Notes: generated by a model not told the origin, from the letters alone. Counted from the stretch's first letter, positions 17,006 through 25,434 are shown. The stretch is DNA of 64,000 bases from Ramlibacter sp. (GCA_030695945.1 JAUYOG010000053.1:1-64000), one strand, 5' to 3'. Numbers and translations are program-made.

Positions 17006-17803
17006 ATGTCCACGGCAATTTCCCCGCCAGGGGCGGCCGACCTGAGGCCCGGCGACAGCTACGTGCAGTCCTTCGCGCGCGGACTGGAGGTGATTCGCTC
17101 GTTCAGCGCGCAGGCGCCGCGCCAGACCCTGACCGAGGTCGCGGGCCGCGCGGGCCTGACGCGCGCCGGCGCCCGCCGCATCCTCCTCACGCTGCAGACG
17201 CTCGGGTATGTGGAGAGTGACGGCAAGCGGTTCAGCCTCACGCCGCGCATCCTCGACCTCGGGTTTGCCTACCTGTCCTCGATGCCGATCTGGAACCTCG
17301 CGGAGCCGGTGATGGAGGCGCTGGTCGATCAGGTCAAGGAGTCCTGCTCGGCCGCCGCGCTGGACGGCACCGACATCGTCTATGTCCTGCGCGTTCCCAC
17401 GCGCAAGATCATGAGCATCGGCCTGGGCGCGGGCTCGCGCCTGCCGGCCTATTGCACGTCGATGGGCCGCATGCTCCTGGCGGGCCTGGCCGCCGAGGAG
17501 GCCGAGCAGCGGCTGCGGGCCTGCCGGCGCGAGCCGCTCACCCGGCATACCGTCACCGACGTCGAAGCGCTCGTCGCCAGGGTGCAGCAGGCGCGCCGGC
17601 AGGGCTGGTGCCTGGTGAACCAGGAACTGGAAGAAGGGCTGGTATCCATCGCGGCGCCCATTTCCGGCCGTGGCGGCCGGATGGTGGCGGCGCTGAACAT
17701 CAGCGGGCAAGCCAACCGGACGAGCCCCAGGCTGATGCAGGAAACGATGCTGCCCCCGCTGCTGGAAGCAGCCCGGACGATTTCGGGCCTGATCGGCGCG
17801 TGA
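17006..17803 (+). CDS. pcaR: IclR family transcriptional regulator of pca genes
   Basis: A 265-aa IclR-type regulator. The N-terminal winged HTH covers about residues 27-85 (QSFARGLEVIRSFS, TLTEVAGRAGLTRAGARRIL, TLGYVESDGKRFSLTPRILD). The C-terminal effector domain has AYCTSMGRMLLAGL near residue 150 and GWCLVNQELEEGLVSIAAPI. This subgroup (PcaR/PobR/CatR) responds to beta-ketoadipate pathway intermediates. The ATG at 17006 has AGGGG upstream. Its divergent position to pcaIJF supports the name, although effector specificity is inferred. Confidence 0.88.
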   Translation: MSTAISPPGAADLRPGDSYVQSFARGLEVIRSFSAQAPRQTLTEVAGRAGLTRAGARRILLTLQTLGYVESDGKRFSLTPRILDLGFAYLSSMPIWNLAEPVMEALVDQVKESCSAAALDGTDIVYVLRVPTRKIMSIGLGAGSRLPAYCTSMGRMLLAGLAAEEAEQRLRACRREPLTRHTVTDVEALVARVQQARRQGWCLVNQELEEGLVSIAAPISGRGGRMVAALNISGQANRTSPRLMQETMLPPLLEAARTISGLIGA

Positions 17804-17818
17804 ACGCCCGGTCGCCTG

Positions 17819-18037
17819 TCAGCGCTTGAACCCCAGCACCAGCAGGACGCCGCCCACGAGCATCGCCCCCAGGCTCAGCCACTGGGGAACGTTCACCGAT
17901 TCCTTTTCCTGGACCTGGAGCTTGAGCGGCCCGATCTCGGCCTTCGTGGTGTTCTTCGTGAAGCTGAAGCCGCCGGTCAGCAGGCCTGCCAGCCCCAGGA
18001 CCAGCAGGATGATTCCGGCAATTCGCATCGGGTTCAT
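17819..18037 (-). CDS. Small membrane protein, two predicted helices
   Basis: A 72-aa protein with a hydrophobic helix near the N-terminus (IAGIILLVLGLAGLLTGG) and a second near the C-terminus (LSLGAMLVGGVLLVLGF). They are joined by a charged, extracytoplasmic-looking linker with KAEIGPLKLQVQEKE. The start at 18037 has an AGGAG upstream; a longer frame to 18145 has no support. I recognise the general form of short proteobacterial membrane proteins but no function. It is convergent with pcaR, 15 bp away. Confidence 0.7.
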   Translation of the reverse strand: MNPMRIAGIILLVLGLAGLLTGGFSFTKNTTKAEIGPLKLQVQEKESVNVPQWLSLGAMLVGGVLLVLGFKR

Positions 18038-18171
18038 GGCGTGTCTCCTCGCCGGGGAATGAGTAAGGGGCCGCTGGCTCCGGCAGCGCTCGCGCCGGCC
18101 CTGGATCCAGCGTATCACGGGGTTTCGAACTCGTCCGTAGGACAAGGCCGGTGCATGCTACCCTGCGCGCC

Positions 18172-18606
18172 ATGTTCAACCCATCGCAAGAGGATGTGCG
18201 GCGTTTCTTTTGCGCCGTGGCCGCCAAGACCCGCGCGGGCCAGCCGCTGGACGCGCTGGAGACGCTGGCGGGCCAGTGGCTGCAGGACCATCCTGAATAC
18301 GATGCCGACCTCGGAGACGTGGAAGCAGCCCTCGCTCGAAGCTACGACGGCCGGGACGGCAAGACCAACCCCTTCCTCCACCTGGCCATGCACCTGTCGA
18401 TCAGCGAGCAGTGTTCGATCGACCAGCCGCGCGGCATCCGGCAGGCGGTCGAACTGCTGGCCGCCCGGCGCGATTCGATTCATGCCGCGCATCACGAAGC
18501 CATGGAGTGCCTGGGCCAGATGCTATGGGAGAGCCAGCGGTCCGGGCAGCCGCCCGACGGCAACGCCTACATCGCCTGCGTGCAGCGACGAGCGACGCGC
18601 GATTAA
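18172..18606 (+). CDS. DUF1841 family protein
   Basis: A 144-aa protein of the DUF1841 family, which is conserved and uncharacterised in proteobacteria. The start MFNPSQEDVRRFF and the central NPFLHLAMHLSISEQCSIDQPRGIR are family-typical, with several conserved His. It has no signal peptide or membrane segment. The ATG at 18172 was chosen over 18151 because it matches the usual N-terminus. Its stop overlaps that of the convergent cytochrome gene by three bases in a shared TTAA. Confidence 0.82.
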   Translation: MFNPSQEDVRRFFCAVAAKTRAGQPLDALETLAGQWLQDHPEYDADLGDVEAALARSYDGRDGKTNPFLHLAMHLSISEQCSIDQPRGIRQAVELLAARRDSIHAAHHEAMECLGQMLWESQRSGQPPDGNAYIACVQRRATRD

Positions 18607-19292
18607 CGGAAACGGTGCTCGGGCACCGTCTTCAGGTCGCCCTGCAGCGAAGCGACGTAGGCGGAGAGCGCCTTGAGTTCCGCGTTGGAGAACTGCTTGG
18701 CGATCGCGCCCATGACGCCGTTGGTGCGGCCGACGCTGGCGTTGTTCTCGGTCTTGTAGGCCTTCAGCGCGACGAACATGTAGTCGGCATGCTGGCCGGC
18801 GATCTTCGGATAGCTGGGGTCGATCGGCTTGGCGAAATTCGCGCCGTGGCATGAAACGCAGGCGGCCTTCTGCAGCAACGCGGCGACCTGGGGGCTCGGC
18901 GCCTTGTCGGCGGCCTCCGGCAGCTTGCCTGCGGGGTCCTTGCCCAGGCCCTCGTAATAGGCCGCGATGTCGGCCATGTCCTTCTCGGTGAGCGTGTCCG
19001 CGATGCTGCGCATCGTCGGGTGCTTGCGGTCGCCCTTCTGGTAGGCGACGAGCGCCGCCGTGATGTACTTGGCGCTCTGGCCGGCGATCATCGGGACCTT
19101 GTAGACCTCGGGGAAACTGGCCTGGTAGCCCTTGATGCCGTGGCAACCCACGCACATCGCGACCTTGGCCTCGATCGACTTCGCGCCCGCGGCCGGCGCC
19201 GGGGCCTTGGCAGGGGCCGGCGTTTGTGCAAAGGCAGTGCCCGTCACGGAAGCGACAGCCAGGACGAAGAGCGCGGACAACAACTTGTTCAT
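18603..19292 (-). CDS. Dihaem cytochrome c4-type protein
   Basis: A 229-aa periplasmic protein with a signal peptide (MNKLLSALFVLAVASVTGTAFAQ), an Ala/Pro linker and two cytochrome c domains. The haem motifs are CVGCH (near residue 48) and CVSCH (near 146), each followed by a downstream Met ligand region (PTMRSIADTL and GVMGAIAKQF). Cytochromes c4 carry electrons from the bc1 complex to terminal oxidases, so it fits with the oxidase genes at the start of the window. The ATG at 19292 was chosen for the signal peptide. A TATAAT box sits 46 bases upstream. Confidence 0.9.
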   Translation of the reverse strand: MNKLLSALFVLAVASVTGTAFAQTPAPAKAPAPAAGAKSIEAKVAMCVGCHGIKGYQASFPEVYKVPMIAGQSAKYITAALVAYQKGDRKHPTMRSIADTLTEKDMADIAAYYEGLGKDPAGKLPEAADKAPSPQVAALLQKAACVSCHGANFAKPIDPSYPKIAGQHADYMFVALKAYKTENNASVGRTNGVMGAIAKQFSNAELKALSAYVASLQGDLKTVPEHRFR

Positions 19293-19337
19293 TTTGCGAG
19301 CAAAATCGGGTGGTAGGGACAGTCTAAGCAGCATTCA

Positions 19338-19343
19338 ATTATA
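19338..19343 (-). promoter_or_regulatory. Candidate -10 box (TATAAT) for the cytochrome c4 gene
   Basis: The minus strand reads GGATATAATTGAATGC, with TATAAT ending 45 bases before the cytochrome start. The region is shared with the divergent moxR gene. No good -35 box is seen. Confidence 0.45.
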
Positions 19344-19380
19344 TCCGGCGCCTCCTTGCGCCCTTTCCATCGCACATCCC

Positions 19381-20235
19381 ATGAAGTTCCAAGGCTCACA
19401 GAATTACGTCGCCACGCAAGACCTGATGCTGGCGGTGAACGCGTCCATCACGCTCAAGCGCCCGCTCCTGGTCAAGGGCGAGCCCGGCACCGGCAAGACC
19501 ATGCTGGCCGAGGAAGTGGCCCAGGCGCTGGACGTGCCGCTGCTGCAGTGGCACATCAAGTCCACCACCAAGGCGCAGCAGGGGCTGTACGAATACGACG
19601 CGGTGAGCCGGCTGCGGGACTCGCAGCTCGCGGACATCGATGGTGGTGCGCGCGTGAAGGACATCCACAACTACATCGTCAAGGGCGTGCTCTGGCAGGC
19701 TTTCACCGCCGACAAGCCCGTGGCCCTGCTGATCGACGAAATCGACAAGGCCGACATCGAATTCCCCAACGACCTGCTGCGCGAACTGGACCGGATGGAG
19801 TTCTATGTGTACGAGACACGCGAGCTCGTGAAGGCCCGGCATCGCCCGCTGGTGTTCATCACCTCGAACAACGAGAAGGAACTGCCCGATGCGTGCCTGC
19901 GCCGCTGCTTCTTCCCTTACATCAAGTTCCCGGACGCCGAGACGATGAAGCAGATCGTGGACGTGCACTTCCCCGGCCTCAAGAAGGAGCTGCTGACCGC
20001 GGCGATGAAGACCTTCTACGACGTGCGCAACCTGCCCGGCCTGAAGAAGAAGCCCTCCACCAGCGAGCTGCTCGACTGGCTCAAGCTGCTGGTGGCGGAA
20101 GACATCCCGCTCGAGGCGCTGCAAAGCAAGGAAGACAAGGTCGCCGTGCCGCCGCTGGTGGGCGCGCTGCTGAAGAACGAGCAGGACGTGACCCTGTTCG
20201 AGAAGCTCGTGTTCATGCAGCGGCACAACCGCTGA
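19381..20235 (+). CDS. MoxR-family AAA+ ATPase
   Basis: A 284-aa AAA+ protein of the MoxR class, thought to act as chaperones that assemble or remodel protein complexes with a VWA partner. Walker A is GEPGTGKT (33-40), Walker B is LLIDEIDKAD near 117, and the sensor and Arg-finger region is FITSNNEKELPDACLRRC near 160. The C-terminal lid follows. The ATG at 19381 was chosen; the longer open frame to 19132 crosses the divergent promoter. It begins a rightward run of five closely packed genes ending in the VWA gene. Confidence 0.93.
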   Translation: MKFQGSQNYVATQDLMLAVNASITLKRPLLVKGEPGTGKTMLAEEVAQALDVPLLQWHIKSTTKAQQGLYEYDAVSRLRDSQLADIDGGARVKDIHNYIVKGVLWQAFTADKPVALLIDEIDKADIEFPNDLLRELDRMEFYVYETRELVKARHRPLVFITSNNEKELPDACLRRCFFPYIKFPDAETMKQIVDVHFPGLKKELLTAAMKTFYDVRNLPGLKKKPSTSELLDWLKLLVAEDIPLEALQSKEDKVAVPPLVGALLKNEQDVTLFEKLVFMQRHNR

Positions 20236-20255
20236 GCGCGCGGCAAGGCAAGACG

Positions 20256-20471
20256 ATGAGCCCGCTGTTGCTGGAAGGACTCACCGATGCCGCCGGCTTC
20301 GTCGGCGGCGCGCTGCTGGGTTACTGGCTGGCCGTGGTGTTCGGCCTGGACATCTTCGCGGCCGGCTACAGCAACGCCAGCATCGGCGGCATCCTGCTGG
20401 TCGGCCTGGGCGGCGGGCTGGGCCTGCAGCTGGCCCGGCGCTGGCGCACCGCCCGCAACAAGGACAAGTGA
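20256..20471 (+). CDS. Small glycine-rich membrane protein
   Basis: A 71-aa protein with two hydrophobic, glycine-rich stretches (FVGGALLGYWLAVVFGLDIF and IGGILLVGLGGGLGLQLAR) and a basic tail. I do not recognise a family. It lies 20 bp after the MoxR gene and its stop is directly followed by the GNAT start, so it is very likely cotranscribed. The glycine-zipper-like pattern suggests helix packing in the membrane. Confidence 0.65.
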   Translation: MSPLLLEGLTDAAGFVGGALLGYWLAVVFGLDIFAAGYSNASIGGILLVGLGGGLGLQLARRWRTARNKDK

Positions 20472-21065
20472 ATGCACAAGCCCGAGCCCTGCACACTGGC
20501 CAGCCCGCAGGTGCGGCTGGAGCCGATGTCCGCGGACCACGCCGCCGACATCGAGGCCGCCGCGCGTGACGGCGAACTCTGGAACCTGCGCATCACCTCG
20601 GTGCCGGCGCCCGGCGAAGCGCAGGCCTATGTCGCGGCCGCGCTGAAGGGCCTCGACCAGGGCCACATGCTGCCGTTCATCGTACGCGACGTGGCCAGCG
20701 GCAAGATCATCGGCAGCACCCGCTACCACGACATCGTCGTGGCGATCGAGCGGCTGGAGATCGGCTACACCTGGTACGGCAAGAGCTGGCAGCGCAGCCA
20801 CGTCAACACCACTTGCAAGTTGCTGCTGATGACGCATGCGTTCGAGACGCTGGGTGCACAGCTCGTGGGCTGGCGCACCGACAACTACAACTTCGCGAGC
20901 CAGCGCGCCATCGAGCGCCTGGGCGCCCGCAAGGACGGGGTGCTGCGCCACCACGCGCCGCGGCGCGACGGCACCGTTCGCGACACGGTGATGTACAGCC
21001 TGGCCGCGGGCGAGTGGCCCGAGGTGAAGGCCCACCTGCGCTACCAGCTCGCCAAACCGCGGTGA
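20472..21065 (+). CDS. GNAT family N-acetyltransferase (RimJ/RimL-like)
   Basis: A 197-aa acetyltransferase of the RimL type. LASPQVRLEPMSADHAADIE starts the fold, IGYTWYGKSWQRSHVNTTCK marks the acetyl-CoA-binding beta strand and helix, and LVGWRTDNYNFASQRAIERLGARKDG is the typical C-terminal block. Substrates in this family are protein N-termini or small amines; none can be assigned here. The ATG directly abuts the previous stop, and its own stop overlaps the next start as GTGA. Confidence 0.85.
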   Translation: MHKPEPCTLASPQVRLEPMSADHAADIEAAARDGELWNLRITSVPAPGEAQAYVAAALKGLDQGHMLPFIVRDVASGKIIGSTRYHDIVVAIERLEIGYTWYGKSWQRSHVNTTCKLLLMTHAFETLGAQLVGWRTDNYNFASQRAIERLGARKDGVLRHHAPRRDGTVRDTVMYSLAAGEWPEVKAHLRYQLAKPR

Positions 21066-22036
21066 ACGCCGTCGCCGCTCCCGAAACCCCGGCAGGAGAA
21101 GCCGCCGCGGCGCCGCGCTGGAAGCGCTGGCTCGTGCTGTCGCCGCTCGCGCGCATCGTCATCTTCGTGGCGGTCCTGGGCGCCATGATCTTCCTGCTGC
21201 GCATCCTTTTCGTCACCATCGGCTGGGCCGGCAAGGCGGCGCCCGTTCCCGAACGCTACATCGGCATGCTGGTGGTGCAGTTGCTGCCGGCGCTCGGCGC
21301 GTACCTGTTCCTCGTCTGCGTCATCGAGCGCAGGCGCCCGGCCGAACTCGCCTGGCGCAAGATCGTGCCGCACGGCGCGCTCGGGTTCGTCGGCGGCGTG
21401 CTATTGATCAGCGCCGTCGTGGGCACGCTCTGGCTGGTGGGCAGCTACCAGGTCACAGGGTTCAACGACGACCCGCCCTGGGTGAAGCAGCTGCTGATCG
21501 GCGGCCTCGGCGCCGCCGTCGCCGAAGAGATCATCACGCGCGGGGTGCTGTTTCGCGTCGCCGAGGAGGGACTGGGCACCTGGGGCGCGCTGGTGCTGTC
21601 GGCCGGCGTGTTCGGCTTCGGGCACATCTTCAACCCGGGTGCCACGGTCTGGAGCTCCGTCGCCATCGCGGTGGAAGCCGGCCTGCTGTTCGGCATGCTG
21701 TTCCACGTGACGAGGTCGTTGCCGCTGTGCATGGGCCTTCACATGGGGTGGAATTTCACCCAGGGCTCCATCTGGGGCGTCCCGGTGTCCGGCACCACCG
21801 ACGCCGGCTGGCTGGTGTCCGTCCGCCCGGGGCCCGAATGGCTCAGCGGCGGCGTGTTCGGCGCCGAAGCATCGGTCGTCGCGGTCGCGCTATGTTCGGC
21901 CGTGACACTCTGCCTGCTGGCCGTGGCGCTGCGCCGGGGCTCCATCGTGCCGCCCTGGTTCGCCCGCAGGCACGCCCCTGCGGCTTCGCCGGCTCCGGCG
22001 GATAATGACACCGCGAAGGCGACGCCATCATGCTGA
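21062..22036 (+). CDS. CPBP family intramembrane metalloprotease
   Basis: A 324-aa membrane protein with about 8 helices and the CPBP (Abi/CAAX protease) motifs: EEIITRGVLFR near residue 154, FGFGHIFN near 185, and HMGWNF near 228. These supply the Glu, His and Asn residues of the intramembrane site. Bacterial members process membrane proteins or take part in bacteriocin self-immunity. The GTG at 21062 overlaps the GNAT stop; the 3' end overlaps the VWA gene by 7 bp. Its tight placement between MoxR and VWA suggests a shared membrane process. Confidence 0.85.
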   Translation: MNAVAAPETPAGEAAAAPRWKRWLVLSPLARIVIFVAVLGAMIFLLRILFVTIGWAGKAAPVPERYIGMLVVQLLPALGAYLFLVCVIERRRPAELAWRKIVPHGALGFVGGVLLISAVVGTLWLVGSYQVTGFNDDPPWVKQLLIGGLGAAVAEEIITRGVLFRVAEEGLGTWGALVLSAGVFGFGHIFNPGATVWSSVAIAVEAGLLFGMLFHVTRSLPLCMGLHMGWNFTQGSIWGVPVSGTTDAGWLVSVRPGPEWLSGGVFGAEASVVAVALCSAVTLCLLAVALRRGSIVPPWFARRHAPAASPAPADNDTAKATPSC

Positions 22037-23220
22037 TCGATTTCTTCTACACCTTGCGCAGCGCGAAGCTGCCGGTTTCCGTCAAGGAATACCTCACGCT
22101 CGTCGAGGCGCTGAAGGAGGGCGTGGTCGGCCCGAACAGCGAAGACGGCTACAAGATCGACGATTTCTACTACCTCTCGCGCACGGCGCTGGTGAAGGAC
22201 GAGAAGCACTACGACAAGTTCGACCGCGCCTTCGCCGCCTACTTCAAGGGCGTGGAGATGATCGCCGACTTCACCAAGGACGTCCCGCTCGAGTGGCTGC
22301 GCAAGAACCTGGAGCTCGAGCTCAGCCCGGAGGAGAAAGCCAAGATCGAGAAGATGGGCTGGGACGAGCTGATGGAGACGCTCAAGAAGCGCTTCGAGGA
22401 GCAGAAGGAACGCCACGAGGGCGGCAGCAAGATGATCGGCACCGGCGGCACGTCGCCGTTCGGCGCGTACGGCTTCAACCCGCAAGGCATCCGCATCGGG
22501 CAGGACAAGGGCCGCAACAAGAGCGCGGTGAAAGTCTGGGACCAGCGCGCCTACAAGGATTACGACGACAGCCAGGAACTCGGCACGCGCAACATCAAGA
22601 TCGCGTTGCGGCGCCTGCGCAAGTTCGCCCGCGAGGGCGCGGCAGACGAACTGGACCTGGACGACACCATCAAGTCCACCGCCGCCAATGCCGGCTGGCT
22701 GGACATCAAGATGGTGCCCGAGCGCCACAACAACGTGAAGATCCTGCTGCTGATGGACGTCGGCGGCACGATGGACGAACACATCCACCGTGTCGAAGAG
22801 ATGTTCTCGGCGGCAAAAGCCGAGTTCAAGCACCTCGAGTTCTACTACTTCCACAACTGCGTCTATGACTTCATGTGGAAGAACAACCGGCGCCGCTTCT
22901 CCGAGAAGTTCGCGACCTGGGACATCATCCGCAAGTACAACAAGGACTACAAGCTGATCTTCGTCGGTGACGCGACCATGAGCCCCTACGAGATCCTGCA
23001 GCCCGGCGGCAGCGTGGAATACAACAACGAGGAAGCCGGCGCGGAGTGGCTCCAGCGCCTGACCAGCGCCTTCCCGAAGTTCGCGTGGATCAATCCCGAG
23101 CCGCAGGGCGTCTGGCAGTACCGCCAGAGCATCAGCGTGATCCAGCAGCTGGTGAACCAGCGCATGTACCCGCTGACGATCAAGGGCCTGGAAGAGGCGA
23201 TGCGGCTGCTGAGCAAGTAG
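22030..23220 (+). CDS. CoxE-like VWA domain protein, MoxR partner
   Basis: A 396-aa cytosolic protein of the CoxE-like VWA group. The N-terminal helical region begins MLIDFFYTLRSAKLPVSVKE. The metal-site region ILLLMDVGGTMDEH near residue 243 has Asp and Thr but Gly where the canonical DxSxS motif has Ser. The C-terminus is IKGLEEAMRLLSK. VWA proteins of this type are usually encoded beside a MoxR ATPase and pass substrates to it; here three genes separate the pair. It overlaps the protease gene by 7 bp. Confidence 0.9.
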   Translation: MLIDFFYTLRSAKLPVSVKEYLTLVEALKEGVVGPNSEDGYKIDDFYYLSRTALVKDEKHYDKFDRAFAAYFKGVEMIADFTKDVPLEWLRKNLELELSPEEKAKIEKMGWDELMETLKKRFEEQKERHEGGSKMIGTGGTSPFGAYGFNPQGIRIGQDKGRNKSAVKVWDQRAYKDYDDSQELGTRNIKIALRRLRKFAREGAADELDLDDTIKSTAANAGWLDIKMVPERHNNVKILLLMDVGGTMDEHIHRVEEMFSAAKAEFKHLEFYYFHNCVYDFMWKNNRRRFSEKFATWDIIRKYNKDYKLIFVGDATMSPYEILQPGGSVEYNNEEAGAEWLQRLTSAFPKFAWINPEPQGVWQYRQSISVIQQLVNQRMYPLTIKGLEEAMRLLSK

Positions 23221-23239
23221 CGCCGGCAACCGCGCGCTC

Positions 23240-23245
23240 TACAAT
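23240..23245 (+). promoter_or_regulatory. Candidate -10 box (TACAAT) for tRNA-Arg
   Basis: TACAAT ends 11 bases before the mature 5' end of the tRNA. No strong -35 box is visible. Confidence 0.5.
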
Positions 23246-23256
23246 CCCGCTCCATC

Positions 23257-23331
23257 CTCCTCGTAGTTCAATGGATAGAACGGGCGCCTCCTAAGCGCCA
23301 GATACAGGTTCGATTCCTGTCGAGGGGACCA
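23257..23331 (+). tRNA. tRNA-Arg (anticodon CCT)
   Basis: A 75-nt cloverleaf including an encoded CCA. The acceptor arms are CTCCTCG and CGAGGGG (one T-G wobble) with discriminator A. The anticodon stem is GGCGC/GCGCC with loop CTCCTAA, giving anticodon CCT. The T arm is ACAGG-TTCGATT-CCTGT. tRNA-Arg(CCT) is a common integration site, but the flanks here look core and no integrase is present. Confidence 0.96.
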
Positions 23332-23345
23332 TCGCGGTCCGGAAA

Positions 23346-23367
23346 ATGGGCGTCCTACAGCGCCCAT
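23346..23367 (+). terminator. Hairpin after tRNA-Arg
   Basis: ATGGGCG and CGCCCAT form a 7-bp stem around TCCTACAG, 14 bases after the tRNA. No T-run follows. GTCCTACAG occurs at 23352 and again at 23376 as a short direct repeat. The rest of the gap to 23546 holds nothing I recognise. Confidence 0.4.
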
Positions 23368-23546
23368 CAGCAGTGTCCTACAGACTCGCCCACCTCAAGC
23401 CTTAACCTGTTGCTACGCACCATTGCGGGCAGTTACAGCTGTGACGGCGGGATTGCAATGCCGTCATGGCGATGTCAAAAGCGACGCCTACCATGCAATT
23501 TGCGCAGCAGCTTCAGAACACAGCGAGACAAGCAGCGAGGTTCACG

Positions 23547-23783
23547 ATGACGTCCGCAGATTTCCGCGTCGAAAGCAACCATCCCATCGCCGGCCGCTTC
23601 CTGCCGGTTTCCGGTTCCCAACAGTATTTCTTCAGCGACCGCTCCCTGGCGGTGGCCATGGCAGCCAAGAGCACCACCAAGCCCGTAGGCCAGGAAATCC
23701 GTGTGGTGCATGTGCCCACGGGCGAAGTGGTTTTCCGAAAGCCGGCGTCGTTGCGCCCCGAGTGGAGCGCCGACGACATCTGA
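23547..23783 (+). CDS. Hypothetical protein
   Basis: A 78-aa protein if started at the ATG at 23547, which has a GCGAGG-type RBS; in-frame ATGs at 23466 or 23472 would give up to 105 aa. The recognisable core is FRVESNHPIAGRFLPVSGS, then QYFFSDRSLAVAMA and IRVVHVPTGEVVFRK. This looks like a small conserved soluble protein, but I cannot assign a family or role. It is convergent with the ABC permease gene, 34 bp away. Confidence 0.6.
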   Translation: MTSADFRVESNHPIAGRFLPVSGSQQYFFSDRSLAVAMAAKSTTKPVGQEIRVVHVPTGEVVFRKPASLRPEWSADDI

Positions 23784-23817
23784 GCGTTGAGCATCCCCTG
23801 CCGGCCTTGGCGGCCCG

Positions 23818-25434
23818 TCAGGGCTTGCGCTCCCGGAGCGTGCGGCTCAGCAGCATGACGGGGATCAGCCCGACCAGCACCAGTGCGAGCGACGGCAGGG
23901 CCGCCTCGCCCAGCCTTTCATCGCGAGCCAGCTGGTAGGCCACCACGGCCAGCGTATCCGTGTCGAACGGCCGCAGTACCAGGGTCGCCGGCAACTCCTT
24001 CATCACGTCCACGAACACGAGCAGCGCGGCGGCCGCGCTGGATCGGCGCAGCAGGGGCCAATGGACCCGCGCCAGCAGGGCGAAGCCGGCAGCGCCCAGC
24101 ATCCGGGCCGTGTCGTCGAAACTGCCCGGAATGCGTGAGTAGCCGCTTTGCACCGATTGCAGCGCCACCGACACGAACCGCACCAGGTAGGCCCAGACCA
24201 CGCCCAGCACGGTGGCCGTCACCCAGCCGCCCACGCCCGATTGCGGCGCCGCTTCCTGCAGCCACCCGACTGGCAGCAGCAGGCCGACGACGATCACTGC
24301 ACCCGGAACCGCATAACCGAGCGCGGCGAGCTGGACGACGCCGCGCGTGACCGCGTCAGGCGCGCGCCGCAGGCTGAACGCCATCATGAGGGCCATGCCC
24401 ACCGCGAGCACGGCACTGATCACCCCCAGCCGCACGCTGTTGAACGACCAATCTACGAACCGGTCCCACGGCAGGACCGACCAGTCCGCCGCGAGCGGGC
24501 GCAGCATGAAGAGCACCGGCAGCACGAAGCCCAGGAGCACGGGGGCGCCGCACACCGTCCACGCCAGCAGCAGCCGGCCACCGCGCAGCGGCACCGGCTG
24601 CGCGTCGGCGGAACCGGCCCTTGCGCCGCGCGGCGCCGTGAATCGCAGCCGCTGCTGCGCCCTGCGCTCCAGGGCGAGTACTGCCGCGACCACGACCAGC
24701 AGCAGCGTGGCCAGCTGCGCGGCGGCGATGCGGTTGTCCATCGCGAGCCAGGCCTTGTAGATGCCGGTGGTGAAGGTCTGGATGCCGAAGTAGCTCGAGA
24801 CGCCGAAATCCGCCAGCGTCTCCATCAGCGCCAGCGCCACGCCGGCGGTGACGGCGGGGCGGGCCAGCGGCAGCGCCACCGTGCGGATGCGGCGGCGCAG
24901 CGGCGCGCCCAGCAGGCGCGCCGCCTCCATCAGGTGGCCGGCGCGCTCGGCCAGGGCGGTGCGAGCGAGCAGGTAGACGTACGGATAGAGGGAGAAGATG
25001 AAGACCAGCGCTGCGCCGCCCAGGCTGCGGACCTCTGGGAACACACGTCCCTGCAGCCCGAAGGTGGCGCGCAGCCACGTTTGCAGCGGGCCGCTGAACT
25101 GCAGGTAATCGGTGTACGCGTACGCGACGACATAGGCGGGCATCGCCAGCGGCAACAGCAAGGCCCACTCGAAGGTGCGGCGGCCCGGGAACTCGAACAG
25201 CGTCACGGCCGCGGCCGCGGCGCCGCCCACCAGCGCGACGCCCACCCCCACGACGACGCACAGGCCCAGGCTGGTCCACACGTATCCCGGCAACACCGTC
25301 GCCGCCATCTCGCGCAGGATCTGCGCGCTGCGCCCGTCCCATTGCACCCACGAGGCCAGTACCGCCAGCACGGGCACGACCAGCAGGAACGCCAGCAACA
25401 GCAGGAAAAGGTCTTGGAGCCGGCGCACGCTCAT
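23818..25434 (-). CDS. fbpB: Fe3+-type ABC transporter permease (fused two-domain)
   Basis: A 538-aa permease made of two homologous binding-protein-dependent transport domains in one chain, with about 12 helices, as in FbpB/SfuB/AfuB ferric iron importers. EAA-like cytosolic loops occur as LMEAARLLGAPLRRRIRTVALPLAR (first half) and FDDTARMLGAAGFALLARVHWPLLR (second half). The start at 25434 was chosen over the longer frame to 25749, which crosses the divergent promoter and fbpC. It is divergent from the ATPase gene across a Fur-like box. No solute-binding protein is encoded nearby. Confidence 0.85.
   Translation of the reverse strand: MSVRRLQDLFLLLLAFLLVVPVLAVLASWVQWDGRSAQILREMAATVLPGYVWTSLGLCVVVGVGVALVGGAAAAAVTLFEFPGRRTFEWALLLPLAMPAYVVAYAYTDYLQFSGPLQTWLRATFGLQGRVFPEVRSLGGAALVFIFSLYPYVYLLARTALAERAGHLMEAARLLGAPLRRRIRTVALPLARPAVTAGVALALMETLADFGVSSYFGIQTFTTGIYKAWLAMDNRIAAAQLATLLLVVVAAVLALERRAQQRLRFTAPRGARAGSADAQPVPLRGGRLLLAWTVCGAPVLLGFVLPVLFMLRPLAADWSVLPWDRFVDWSFNSVRLGVISAVLAVGMALMMAFSLRRAPDAVTRGVVQLAALGYAVPGAVIVVGLLLPVGWLQEAAPQSGVGGWVTATVLGVVWAYLVRFVSVALQSVQSGYSRIPGSFDDTARMLGAAGFALLARVHWPLLRRSSAAAALLVFVDVMKELPATLVLRPFDTDTLAVVAYQLARDERLGEAALPSLALVLVGLIPVMLLSRTLRERKP

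Noticed and set aside
18121..18150. GTCC-GTA-GGAC mini-palindrome upstream of the DUF1841 gene
   Set aside because: It is too short to separate from chance in GC-rich DNA, and there is no second copy at a matching position.
23257..23331. tRNA-Arg as an active integration site with an island
   Set aside because: Both sides hold ordinary core genes and there is no integrase or repeated tRNA end in the window.
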